A DNA stretch of 45,407 nt from Rikenellaceae bacterium (lineage in GTDB: Bacteria; Bacteroidota; Bacteroidia; Bacteroidales; UBA932). A model generated the notes under the pieces. It was not told the DNA's origin, ran no database searches, and saw nothing but the letters and a program-made list of their open reading frames with translations. Made by a program: the position numbers and the translations under genes. The stretch covers positions 1 to 45,407 of the forward strand of contig JALFGP010000042.1 of NCBI GenBank assembly GCA_022777205.1, in the 5' to 3' direction. Below are positions 34,801-42,770 of this stretch, in pieces. The stretch's first letter is position 1. Every line of letters begins with the position of its first letter.

Positions 34801-35895
34801 ACAGCTCACCACATTGTCATTCAGGGAGTTGGCCACAGGTTCGCGTTTAATGACGTGGAAGCGGTTCATTCTTGGATGCCAGTAGTTGATGCCTCCGAAA
34901 TATGTCCCGAGCCACATCCCTCCCTGGTTGTCCCTAAGGATGCAGCGTACCGAAGACTGGCTGAGACTGCCGTCCAGGAACGGGTCGCTCTGGATTTTTT
35001 GAAAAACTCCGTTCTCCAAGATGCTCAATCCATTGTAGGTACCCACCCATAGCCTTCCGTAGATATCGAGAGCCAGACTGCGGACATAATTGGAATTGAT
35101 GCTGCCGCCATTAGCCGATGTCGAATGGTAAGCCACTGAGACATTGGACTTTATGTCATACATCCACAAACCGTCCCCTTCAGTGGCAATCCAAAGCTGG
35201 TCTCCATTGCGCAAGATGGCCTGTACCATATTTCTGCCCCCCCCGGGAGAGAAAATGCGCCGCACCCCATTGTTGTCAGGACTCCAGCAGAGCACTCCGT
35301 CCGACGCAGTTCCTATCCATACACCTTCTTCATCACTGAACAATTCTGTAGCCCTGATATTGCCGGAATACTGAAGCACATTCCCCTCTTCAAAACGCAT
35401 CGCAGCCTTGTCAAAGAACAGAAGGTCACCTCCGGCGGCAACCATCAGCCTGCCATCTCCGGTATCCGCAATGCCGGTCACTGCACGGTCATCAGTCGGA
35501 AAATTTCTGAAACTCTCGGACCGGGCATCATACCAGGACAGGCCTTTCCCGGTTCCTACCCAGATATTGCCGGATTTATCGAGGTAAACTTTGCGTATTA
35601 TGTTGTTGGCCACAGAAGTGCTGTCCTGAGCATCATTCCTGAAAGTACGGAATTCGTAACCGTCATATAGATTCAGTCCGTCCTGAGTGGCGAACCACAT
35701 CCTGCCTAAGGTATCCTGGACGCAGGAGAGCACCGTGCACTGGGACAGGCCGTCGTTTACTGAAAGATTGATGAAGGATATGTGGTTGTTGGGATTGCCG
35801 CTTCCCGCTGCAAAGCCATAAGAAACGAAGAAAGCCGCTCCCGCAGCCAGAGAAGCTGCAAGAACGACTATTTTTCTGACAATATTTTTAATCAT
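31843..35895 (-). CDS. Hybrid two-component system regulator (sensor kinase/response regulator fusion)
   Basis: A 1350-residue inner-membrane regulator of the type that controls polysaccharide loci in Bacteroidota. Domains in order: signal peptide; periplasmic sensor of about 13 two-component propeller repeats (for example GRLWVGTYNGLSILE, GFVWIGTNSGGLNCFD), residues about 40-700; Y_Y_Y domain (about 711-778); one transmembrane helix (about 788-808); HisKA with phospho-accepting H846 in NISHEMRTPL; HATPase (about 955-1065, GSGIGLSLVRRLVELH); receiver with D1150 in VTDLSMPVMDG; AraC-type DNA-binding domain (about 1242-1350, ending YFATSFKKYMGCLPTEW). I chose the ATG at 35893-35895; its first base overlaps the tkt stop (TGATG). 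By position and type it is the counterpart of BT4663 and should sense a heparan sulfate fragment. Confidence 0.95.
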   Translation of the reverse strand: MIKNIVRKIVVLAASLAAGAAFFVSYGFAAGSGNPNNHISFINLSVNDGLSQCTVLSCVQDTLGRMWFATQDGLNLYDGYEFRTFRNDAQDSTSVANNIIRKVYLDKSGNIWVGTGKGLSWYDARSESFRNFPTDDRAVTGIADTGDGRLMVAAGGDLLFFDKAAMRFEEGNVLQYSGNIRATELFSDEEGVWIGTASDGVLCWSPDNNGVRRIFSPGGGRNMVQAILRNGDQLWIATEGDGLWMYDIKSNVSVAYHSTSANGGSINSNYVRSLALDIYGRLWVGTYNGLSILENGVFQKIQSDPFLDGSLSQSSVRCILRDNQGGMWLGTYFGGINYWHPRMNRFHVIKREPVANSLNDNVVSCFAEDNQGFVWIGTNSGGLNCFDQKSGRFSVYKLRDTGREKLESDDIKAIFVDNRNGTIFVGAHAGGLSRVDRHLGRLSPYDSDTPNPLDVYALAPAPQGRVWVGTLEGLKSFDPGTSVFTSCDYDADGNPLSDWSVRTLLNDSAGRLWVGLEQGLGVFDTTSGKLKALDFCKACPELGEAFVQCLCETSTKLVWIGTRNGLYCWRPAKNEFASFTSKDGLPSDIVSGMEEDRFGRLWISTDRGLCCFNPLSGHFRNYTLEDGLPGNQFNPGAHLCLKNGRMLFGGVQGITTFRPEQMEDNPFTPKPQISRLEVSGVEIRPGDGSGILEQGIAFTERIVLPHDMNSISLRVSVPNYLSWHHNTFSYKLEGYDRNWHTTEGRSIILSNLHHGKYKLLVKAANNDGKWNEEPLQLDIVVKPIWYNTVWARILFGLMVVAALAGIFIFAIRRKEEEGRLELARQEKVHQEDMHQMKMKFYINISHEMRTPLTFILNPLTEMVARSSDPWMRKQLRYVERNAQRLLHLVNQLMDYRRAELDVFKLKVRREDAWKIIKEICSYYDKLAIRKRLKYSYVGNLEGKMPYIDGQYLELILTNLLSNAFKYTDAGKVSVSATLTPENLVLEVRDTGSGIPDEEKEHIFERFYRLDQDSRGSGIGLSLVRRLVELHHGTITLDSELGKGSTFTVTFPQNLSLYSKEEIAPDDENAELRAIRARDMFIDDSTDLEEVTEESQASTLNVKLLMVEDNEEVRKYMSRGLSRYFIVEQAVNGADALEKMKEFKPDLIVTDLSMPVMDGLKFCSTVKHSSDTAHIPVIMVSTRVDKEYHLEAMKAGADDFIPKPVSLSLLVAKIRNVMRTLTRMMDRTTTSLEIEPEKLSFNALDEQILKKAVEVVEKNIDNAEFSTEDFAQQMNMSRSNLHLKLKSLTGESALDFIRKVRFKEACRLLEDGRYSISEISDRVGFSTPSYFATSFKKYMGCLPTEWSKKHR

Positions 35896-37928
35896 CAAAT
35901 GAGCATATCCATTACTTGTGCGAATACATTTTCAGCTGTGAAGCCCAACTTTTCGTCAAGCACCTTGTATGGAGCGGAAAAGCCGAAGCTCTCAAGCCCG
36001 AAAACAACTCCGTTGGAACCCACAAGGCCCTGCAGATTTACAGGAAGCCCCGCTGTGAGACCGAAAACATTTGCCCCTGAAGGAATAACTTCTTCCTGAT
36101 ATTCAAAGCTTTGGCTACGGAAAAGTCCCTCGGACGGAACGGAAACTATACGGCATTTCACTCCTTTTTCGCGAAGCAGTTCAGCTCCCGCAATGAGGGT
36201 GGAAACCTCAGAACCTGAAGCAAGCAGCACCACTTCATTCATTCCGAGTCCGAAATCGTCCAATCTGTCGGAACCGGCCACTATATAGGCTCCCTTTGCA
36301 ACATCAGCATAAGGGTTTCCTTCAGGCAGGCTCTTGATATTCTGACGGGAAAGTATGAGGGCAGTAGGAGTGGACACATTCTCCATCGCAAGCCTCCAGC
36401 TCTGAGTACATTCCTCGGAATCAGCCGGTCTGAGCACCAGCATGGAATTGCGTCCGTGATGGTTCTTGAGTTTCTCCATCAGCCTGATCTGGGCTTCCTG
36501 CTCCACTGGCTCGTGAGTCGGTCCGTCCTCGCCCACACGGAATGCATCGTGGGACCAGATGAATTTGACAGGCACCTCCATAAGCGCCGCCATCCTCACG
36601 GCAGGTTTCATATAGTCGGAGAATACGAAGAAGGTTGCACAGGCAGGTATGACTCCTCCGTGAAGTGCCATTCCTATGCAGCAGCAGGCCATTGTGAGCT
36701 CTGCAACTCCGGCCTGAAAGAATGCTCCGGAAAAATCGCCTTTGCGCAGTTCGGTGGTCTTCTTGAGGAAGCCGTCTGTCTTGTCGGAATTGCTCAAGTC
36801 AGCCGAAGAAACTATCATATTGCCCACCTGCTGAGCAAGTTGAGAAAGCACTGCCGCCGATGCACCCCTTGTGGAATCGTCCCGTTTCTGTTGAACTGCA
36901 GACCAGTCAATCTCCGGTGCCTTGCCGCTGAACCATTCCTCCTTCTTTGCTGCCAGTTCCGGATTTGCAGCTGCCCAGGATGCCTCGAAGGCCTTCTTCT
37001 GAGCTATAATCTGCTGGAGTTCCGCCTTGCGGGAAGCATAGATTTCTGCCGTTTCAGGGAAGATGGTGAAAGGATTTTGAGGATCTCCGCCCAAGGCCTT
37101 GACTGTGTTCAGATAGGCATCTCCTCCGAGAGGTGCACCGTGAGTGGCGCAACAGTTCTCATAGCTGCTGCCGTCTGCACGGAGGGCTCCCTTACCCATA
37201 ACGGTGTGGCCGATGATGAGAGTAGGCTGGCCCTTGAAGGCTATGGCCTCATCCAGTGCAGCGCGTATCTGAGCCACGTCATTTCCGTCTATTTCAATGA
37301 TATGCCATCCCCAGGCGCGATATTTTGCAGCCACATCCTCTGTGTCAACCACTTCCGTGGTGGTGGAGAGCTGGATTCCGTTGGAATCATAGAACATCGT
37401 CAGGTTGTCCAGTCCCAGCGTACCTGCAATGCGGCCTGCTCCCTGGGAAATTTCCTCCTGAATTCCTCCGTCAGAAATGTAGGCATATATCCTCTGCCCC
37501 ATAACGTCCCCCAGACGGGCCTGCAGGAATTTGGCTGCTATGGCCGCACCCACTGCGAAGGTATGCCCCTGTCCGAGAGGGCCTGAGGTGTTTTCAATCC
37601 CCCTTTCCACGCAGCGCTCCGGATGTCCCGGCGTAGGACTGCCCCACTGGCGGAAAGAGGCGAGTTCCTCCATAGTGAATTTGCCCGTGAAAGAAAGAAC
37701 CGAATAGAGCATACTGCTCATATGTCCGGGATCCAGGAAGAAACGGTCACGTCCATCCCAGAAAGGATTTTCCGGATCATAGACAAGGTATTCCGAAAAC
37801 AGCACATTGATGAAGTCCGCTCCACCCATTGCGCCACCCGGATGCCCTGATTTGGCCTTTTCGACCATAGAGGCTGCCAACAACCTGATATTGTCGGCAG
37901 CCCTGTTCATATTCGCTATGGAATTCAT
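35895..37928 (-). CDS. tkt: Transketolase
   Basis: Thiamine diphosphate enzyme of the non-oxidative pentose phosphate pathway that moves two-carbon units between sugar phosphates. 677 residues, normal length. Motifs: KSGHPGGAMGGADF near the N-terminus, LDPGHMSSMLYS, NTSGPLGQGHTFAVG, the cofactor-binding region SDGGIQEEISQGAGRIAG with FYDSNGIQLS, GHTVMGKG, and in the pyrimidine-binding domain FVFSDYMKPAVRMAAL and HDAFRVGEDGPTHEPVEQ. An alternative start at Met7 cannot be excluded. It follows tpiA by 43 bases, and its stop overlaps the start of the hybrid regulator by one base, so the regulator is likely translated from the same message. Confidence 0.96.
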   Translation of the reverse strand: MNSIANMNRAADNIRLLAASMVEKAKSGHPGGAMGGADFINVLFSEYLVYDPENPFWDGRDRFFLDPGHMSSMLYSVLSFTGKFTMEELASFRQWGSPTPGHPERCVERGIENTSGPLGQGHTFAVGAAIAAKFLQARLGDVMGQRIYAYISDGGIQEEISQGAGRIAGTLGLDNLTMFYDSNGIQLSTTTEVVDTEDVAAKYRAWGWHIIEIDGNDVAQIRAALDEAIAFKGQPTLIIGHTVMGKGALRADGSSYENCCATHGAPLGGDAYLNTVKALGGDPQNPFTIFPETAEIYASRKAELQQIIAQKKAFEASWAAANPELAAKKEEWFSGKAPEIDWSAVQQKRDDSTRGASAAVLSQLAQQVGNMIVSSADLSNSDKTDGFLKKTTELRKGDFSGAFFQAGVAELTMACCCIGMALHGGVIPACATFFVFSDYMKPAVRMAALMEVPVKFIWSHDAFRVGEDGPTHEPVEQEAQIRLMEKLKNHHGRNSMLVLRPADSEECTQSWRLAMENVSTPTALILSRQNIKSLPEGNPYADVAKGAYIVAGSDRLDDFGLGMNEVVLLASGSEVSTLIAGAELLREKGVKCRIVSVPSEGLFRSQSFEYQEEVIPSGANVFGLTAGLPVNLQGLVGSNGVVFGLESFGFSAPYKVLDEKLGFTAENVFAQVMDMLI

Positions 37929-37971
37929 TTGGATTGATTATTAGGGGTCTTTGTAAAAAGTTGCAGTGCGA

Positions 37972-38724
37972 TTAGAAGGATGTTGCGATTCCTATGAAGT
38001 CCTCTGCCTTGAGAGCAGCTCCTCCTATAAGACCGCCGTCAATGTCAGGCTGTGCGAAAAGTTCCTTGGCATTTGAAGGCTTGCAGCTTCCGCCGTAGAG
38101 AATGGTGATTTCCTCTGCAAGTGCACCGAACTTCTCTGCGAGCACCTTACGGCAGCAAGCGTGGATTTCCTGTGCCTGCTCTGCAGTTGCAGTCTTGCCT
38201 GTACCAATGGCCCAGACAGGCTCGTAAGCCACGATGACATTTGCCATCTCCTCAGGAGTGAGGGTGTAGAGCACGTTCTTGATCTGCTCAGTGACAACAT
38301 CGAAATGCTTGCCTGCCTCACGCTCGTCGAGGTTTTCGCCGATGCAGAAGATTGGGGAAAGGCCTGCTGCAAGTGCAAGGTGGATTTTCTCCACGAGCTT
38401 TGCATCTGTCTCACCATAGTACTGTCTGCGCTCGGAGTGGCCGAGAATGGTGTATTCGCAGGATACTGACTTGAGCATATCCACTGAAACCTCTCCGGTG
38501 TAAGCGCCCTTGGTCTTGTCTGCGCAATTCTGTGCTGAAAGTCCGACAGCAGTTCCCTTCACCACTTCAGCTACGGGTGCAAGGTGGGTGAAAGGAGGAG
38601 CTATAATCAATTTTACATCTGATGGAACTTCAGCGGCCTTAGCCACAACTGCCTTTGCGAGTTCAACGCCTTCAGGCACTGTGGTGTTCATTTTCCAGTT
38701 GCCTGCTACAATGTGTTTTCTCAT
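37972..38724 (-). CDS. tpiA: Triosephosphate isomerase
   Basis: Interconverts dihydroxyacetone phosphate and glyceraldehyde 3-phosphate. 250 residues, family length. Active-site residues are visible: Asn/Lys in AGNWKMN near the N-terminus, the electrophile His in [13 protein letters not shown], the catalytic Glu in [18 protein letters not shown] with the flexible loop after it, and the phosphate-binding GGSCKPSNA and [10 protein letters not shown] at the C-terminus. It is the first gene of a tpiA-tkt-regulator run and has a good promoter. Confidence 0.98.
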   Translation of the reverse strand: MRKHIVAGNWKMNTTVPEGVELAKAVVAKAAEVPSDVKLIIAPPFTHLAPVAEVVKGTAVGLSAQNCADKTKGAYTGEVSVDMLKSVSCEYTILGHSERRQYYGETDAKLVEKIHLALAAGLSPIFCIGENLDEREAGKHFDVVTEQIKNVLYTLTPEEMANVIVAYEPVWAIGTGKTATAEQAQEIHACCRKVLAEKFGALAEEITILYGGSCKPSNAKELFAQPDIDGGLIGGAALKAEDFIGIATSF

Positions 38725-38814
38725 AATCTATCAATTAATTGTTTAGTAATCTTCTGAATGCTGCATCTGCGACCTCCTTTTAAGGGAGCTGATATTGCCG
38801 ATGACAAATCCTTG

Positions 38815-38845
38815 CAAATTTACAATCTGTTTTGGATTTTGACAA
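38815..38845 (-). promoter_or_regulatory. tpiA promoter
   Basis: On the minus strand TTG (38843-38845), 20 bases, then TAAATTTG (38815-38822), about 90 bases before the tpiA start. A run GGAGGT is also found in the leader (38772-38777) but is too far from the ATG to act as its ribosome-binding site. Confidence 0.7.
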
Positions 38846-38865
38846 TTTATTTAGTAGGAAGTAGC

Positions 38866-38901
38866 GAAAAACGGCAGGACCGGAATGCGGTTCTGCCGTT
38901 T
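38866..38901 (-). terminator. pckA terminator
   Basis: On the minus strand, 20 bases after the pckA stop, a 14-bp stem with one G-U pair (arms 38888-38901 and 38869-38882) and a 5-base loop is followed by TTTTT. A standard intrinsic terminator. Confidence 0.85.
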
Positions 38902-38921
38902 GACTCAGATCGGTTTACCGA

Positions 38922-40535
38922 TTAGTCCTCGAGTTTCGGACCAGCTGCTACGAGAGCCTTACCAGCTTCATTGCTTGTGAACTTGGAGAAGTTCTTGATG
39001 AAACGGCCTGCGAGGTCCTTTGCCTTCTCTTCCCACTTGCAAGCGCAGTCGTAAGTGTCGCGAGGGTCGAGAATCTTGGAATCCACGCCAGGAAGCTCGG
39101 TAGGCACTTCAAAGTTGAAGTAAGGAATCTTCTTGGTCGGAGCCTTCTCGATTGAACCGTCGAGGATGGCATCGATGATTCCGCGGGTGTCGCGGATGGA
39201 AATTCTCTTGCCTGTTCCGTTCCAACCGGTGTTCACGAGATATGCCTTTGCACCGCTCTTTTCCATTTTCTTCACGAGTTCCTCACCGTACTTGGTAGGG
39301 TGGAGTGAAAGGAATGCAGCACCGAAGCAAGCTGAGAAAGTCGGAGTCGGCTCAGTGATACCGCGCTCTGTTCCTGCGAGTTTTGCGGTGAAACCTGAGA
39401 GGAAGTAGTACTTGGTCTGCTCAGGAGTAAGGATGGAAACCGGAGGAAGCACTCCGAATGCATCGGCTGAAAGGAAGATAACCTGCTTTGCGTGAGGGCC
39501 CTTTGAAACCGGCTTAACGATGTTCTCGATGTGGTCAATAGGGTAGGAAACACGGGTGTTCTCAGTCACGCTCTTGTCTGCAAAGTCAATCTTGCCTTCT
39601 GCATCAACGGTAACGTTCTCGAGAAGGGCGTCCCTTCTGATTGCGTTGTAGATGTCCGGCTCACTCTCCTTGTCGAGGTTGATGACCTTTGCATAGCATC
39701 CGCCTTCGTAGTTGAACACTCCTTCGTCGTCCCAGCCGTGCTCGTCATCACCGATGAGCAGACGCTTAGGGTCAGTTGAAAGGGTGGTCTTGCCTGTTCC
39801 GGAAAGTCCGAAGAAGATTGCAGTGCTTGTGCCTTCCTTGTCGGTGTTGGCGGAGCAGTGCATGGAAGCGATGCCGCGAAGAGGGTTGAGATAGTTCATA
39901 ATTGAGAAGATACCCTTCTTCATCTCACCGCCGTACCAGGTGTTGAGAATAACCTGCTCGTTGGTCTTGAGGTTGAAGACAGTTGCAGTCTCGGAATTGA
40001 GTCCGAGCTCTTTGTAATTGTCAACCTTTGCCTTTGCAGCGTTGAATGACACGAAATCAGGCTCGCCGTAGTTTGCAAGTTCCTCTTCTGTAGGACGGAG
40101 GAACATATTCTTCACGAAGTGTGCCTGCCAAGCCACTTCCATAATGAAGCGCACTTTCAGTCTTGTTGCAGGGTTGGCTCCGCAGAATGTATCCATAACG
40201 AAAAGCCTCTTGCCGGAAAGCTCTTTGACTGCTTTCTTCTTGAGGTCTGCCCAAGCCTCTTCTGAGCAAGGCTTGTTGTCGTTCTTGTAGTCATCTGAAG
40301 TCCACCATACAGTGTCCTTTGATGCATCGTTGTAAACGAAGAATTTGTCTTTTGGAGAACGGCCAGTGTAGATACCGGTCATAACGTTGACCGCTCCGAG
40401 TTCAGTGACCTGACCTTTCTCATAACCCTCGAGACCTTCCTTGGTCTCTTCCTGATAGAGAACTTCGTATGACGGGTTGTGAAGAATTTCCTTCACGTCA
40501 GTGATGCCATACTTGCTCAAATCAATTTTGCTCAT
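38922..40535 (-). CDS. pckA: ATP-dependent phosphoenolpyruvate carboxykinase
   Basis: Interconverts oxaloacetate plus ATP and phosphoenolpyruvate, CO2 and ADP; in Bacteroidota fermenting sugars to succinate it generally works in the CO2-fixing direction. 537 residues, the usual length of the ATP-type enzyme. Motifs: [28 protein letters not shown], the phosphate-binding P-loop [13 protein letters not shown], the metal-binding [24 protein letters not shown] and [14 protein letters not shown], and [17 protein letters not shown]. The gene stands alone with its own promoter and terminator. Confidence 0.98.
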   Translation of the reverse strand: MSKIDLSKYGITDVKEILHNPSYEVLYQEETKEGLEGYEKGQVTELGAVNVMTGIYTGRSPKDKFFVYNDASKDTVWWTSDDYKNDNKPCSEEAWADLKKKAVKELSGKRLFVMDTFCGANPATRLKVRFIMEVAWQAHFVKNMFLRPTEEELANYGEPDFVSFNAAKAKVDNYKELGLNSETATVFNLKTNEQVILNTWYGGEMKKGIFSIMNYLNPLRGIASMHCSANTDKEGTSTAIFFGLSGTGKTTLSTDPKRLLIGDDEHGWDDEGVFNYEGGCYAKVINLDKESEPDIYNAIRRDALLENVTVDAEGKIDFADKSVTENTRVSYPIDHIENIVKPVSKGPHAKQVIFLSADAFGVLPPVSILTPEQTKYYFLSGFTAKLAGTERGITEPTPTFSACFGAAFLSLHPTKYGEELVKKMEKSGAKAYLVNTGWNGTGKRISIRDTRGIIDAILDGSIEKAPTKKIPYFNFEVPTELPGVDSKILDPRDTYDCACKWEEKAKDLAGRFIKNFSKFTSNEAGKALVAAGPKLED

Positions 40536-40600
40536 AGTAGATAAATGTGTATAAAAATGTTAAAAAATTAAATCCCAAAACAGTCCCTTCAGAGGACGCG

Positions 40601-40631
40601 CAAAGGTACGATTTTGCCGCGACAAAACAAA
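40601..40631 (-). promoter_or_regulatory. pckA promoter
   Basis: On the minus strand TTTG (40628-40631), exactly 19 bases, then TACCTTTG (40601-40608), a full match to the Bacteroidota promoter, about 65 bases before the ATG. The leader is A/T-rich, typical of a well-translated gene in this group. Confidence 0.82.
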
Positions 40632-40736
40632 GCAAAAAGCAAGCCGACCGTATGAATTTCTCATTGATTTTTCACAATTCTGCAATCGGTTCCAGCGATA
40701 GCAGCCCTCATCGGATGAGATAATGACAAAAAATCG

Positions 40737-40744
40737 TACATTTG
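40737..40744 (+). promoter_or_regulatory. Probable recQ -7 box
   Basis: TACATTTG fits TAnnTTTG and lies 47 bases before the recQ start. I see no TTTG at the right distance upstream, so the promoter may be weak or the call wrong. The rest of the 256-base gap between pckA and recQ shows nothing else I can name. Confidence 0.45.
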
Positions 40745-40791
40745 CAGTTCAGGACGGGAAACAGGCAGAAACTTCCGTTTTGAAATGACAG

Positions 40792-42672
40792 ATGGACAAG
40801 GAAACGGCAAAAGCACTGGAGATCCTCAAAAAGTATTGGGGCTATGATTCATTCCGGCCGAAGCAGGACGAAATAGTCTGTGCCGCGGCAGGAGGTGAGG
40901 ATGTGCTTGCAATTCTGCCCACAGGTGGAGGCAAATCGGTGTGTTTCCAGGTGCCCACGATGATGAAGGAGGGAATGTCGCTGGTCGTTACTCCGCTCAT
41001 AGCCCTGATGAAGGACCAGGTGCAGAACCTCAACTCCCGTGGAATCAAGGCTTTGGCCATCCACGCGGGTATGACGGCCAAGGAAGTGGACCTTGCCCTG
41101 AACAACGCCACCTATGGGGATTGCAAATTTCTCTACCTCTCCCCCGAGAGACTGGGCACTCCCCTCTTCCGCCGGTACCTCACCCATATGGACCTGGCCT
41201 ATATTGTTGTGGATGAGGCACATTGTATATCTCAATGGGGCTATGACTTCAGGCCCGACTATCTGAATATCGGCAAAATCCGCGAAATCGTGGACGCCCC
41301 GGTGATTGCCGTCACTGCCACCGCCACGCCCGAAGTCGCCCAGGACATTATGAGACAGTTGAAATTCCGGGAGAAAAAAATCATTCAGGGAGGCTTCGAG
41401 AGGCCCAACCTGTCCTATATAGTCCGCTCCACAGACGACAAACTCGGACAGATGCTGTCAATCTGCAATTCCGTCCCGGGCACCGGTATCGTCTATGTGC
41501 GCAACCGCAAGAAAGCCGAGGAACTGGCTGCATTTCTCAAATCCAAAGGCATAGAAGCCTCATTCTACCACGCTGGCCTTGGTTCCGAAAGCAGGGCTCA
41601 AAGACAGGAGGACTGGAAAAACGGGAGCACCCGGGTGATGGTCTGCACCAATGCCTTCGGGATGGGCATAGACAAGCCTGACGTGAGGTTTGTGGTACAT
41701 TTCGACGTGCCGGACAGTCCGGAGGCATATTTTCAAGAGGCCGGAAGGGGCGGCAGGGACGGGAAACGGTCATATGCGGTGATGCTCTGGAACAGCAGCG
41801 ACATTCAGCGCCTGCATCAGATCGACACAGTCTCATTTCCCGACGAGGACTATATCGCAGACATCTATCAGAAAGTGCATATTTTCCTCGACATTCCTTA
41901 CGAATATGGGGAATTGAGTCAGCATAAATTCGATTTCAACGCCTTTTGCAGCAAATACCGGCTCAACCGCCAGAGTGCTTGGTATGCAATCAAGTACATT
42001 GAAAAAGCCGGGCACTGGATAGTCAATGAATCCGTGGACGTGAAAACGAGGATATGGATAACGGCCGACCGCAAGGATTTCTACGACTACGATTTCGACG
42101 ACCCCCTCCTGCCACGCATATTGGAGCTGATGATGAGGCGTTATACCGGAATCTTCAGCTACCCTGTGAGCATAGACGAGGATTATCTGGCAGGGCAAAC
42201 GGGTCTTCAGGTACCCCAACTCAGGGAAAAACTCTACAGACTGTCCCTGCTGCACCTGGTCCGCTACATTCCCGCCGCCACATCCGACGTGATTTTCATC
42301 AAGCACGAAAGGCTGATGCCGGGCAATCTGGACCTGAAGCCGCACACCTACAACTTCCTGAAAGAGAACCAGTCCAGACGCACCGAGGCTATGGTGAACT
42401 ATGTCACGGAGACTGATGAATGTCGCAGCAGACATCTGTTGCGCTATTTCGGCCAGACGGAAAGCGTGGACTGCGGCAACTGCGATGTCTGCCGGGCAAG
42501 GAAAAATGATGAGAAAGAGATTGAAACAAAGCTCAAGAACGGACTCGGAGAGGGATACGGCATTGAAGATGTGAAAAGGATCACAGGCTCTCCGGAGACA
42601 CTGCCGCCGAAAGTGCTGAAAGTGCTGCGCCGGCTCATCGACGAGGGCATCATATCCCCGCCACGCAATTAA
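40792..42672 (+). CDS. recQ: ATP-dependent DNA helicase RecQ
   Basis: 3'-5' helicase acting in recombination and replication-fork repair. 626 residues. Helicase motifs: FRPKQDEIV (motif 0), LPTGGGKS (Walker A, Lys48), LVVTPLIALMKDQV, VVDEAHCISQWGYDFRPDY (DEAH box with the RecQ aromatic loop), AVTATAT, GIVYVRNRKKAEEL, and VCTNAFGMGIDKPDVRFVVHFDVP with QEAGRGGRDG. The zinc-binding part shows C-x16-C-x2-C-x2-C (from CRSRHLL to CDVC). A winged-helix part and a short C-terminus follow (ending in ISPPRN); I see no full HRDC domain, so this is a shorter form of the family. Confidence 0.96.
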   Translation: MDKETAKALEILKKYWGYDSFRPKQDEIVCAAAGGEDVLAILPTGGGKSVCFQVPTMMKEGMSLVVTPLIALMKDQVQNLNSRGIKALAIHAGMTAKEVDLALNNATYGDCKFLYLSPERLGTPLFRRYLTHMDLAYIVVDEAHCISQWGYDFRPDYLNIGKIREIVDAPVIAVTATATPEVAQDIMRQLKFREKKIIQGGFERPNLSYIVRSTDDKLGQMLSICNSVPGTGIVYVRNRKKAEELAAFLKSKGIEASFYHAGLGSESRAQRQEDWKNGSTRVMVCTNAFGMGIDKPDVRFVVHFDVPDSPEAYFQEAGRGGRDGKRSYAVMLWNSSDIQRLHQIDTVSFPDEDYIADIYQKVHIFLDIPYEYGELSQHKFDFNAFCSKYRLNRQSAWYAIKYIEKAGHWIVNESVDVKTRIWITADRKDFYDYDFDDPLLPRILELMMRRYTGIFSYPVSIDEDYLAGQTGLQVPQLREKLYRLSLLHLVRYIPAATSDVIFIKHERLMPGNLDLKPHTYNFLKENQSRRTEAMVNYVTETDECRSRHLLRYFGQTESVDCGNCDVCRARKNDEKEIETKLKNGLGEGYGIEDVKRITGSPETLPPKVLKVLRRLIDEGIISPPRN

Positions 42673-42675
42673 ATC

Positions 42676-42706
42676 TTGACCATTTCAGGCTTTTATGCTA
42701 ACTTTG
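42676..42706 (+). promoter_or_regulatory. sulP promoter
   Basis: TTG (42676-42678), 20 bases, then TAACTTTG (42699-42706), immediately after the recQ stop and about 65 bases before the transporter start. Confidence 0.65.
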
Positions 42707-42770
42707 CGGCCCAACGACGGACTGGACAGATTCATCCGCAACGTGTAAGTGTTTTATAATCAAGTGGCCT

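Noticed and set aside
36456..37586. Plus-strand open frame of 376 codons
   Set aside because: Antisense to transketolase.
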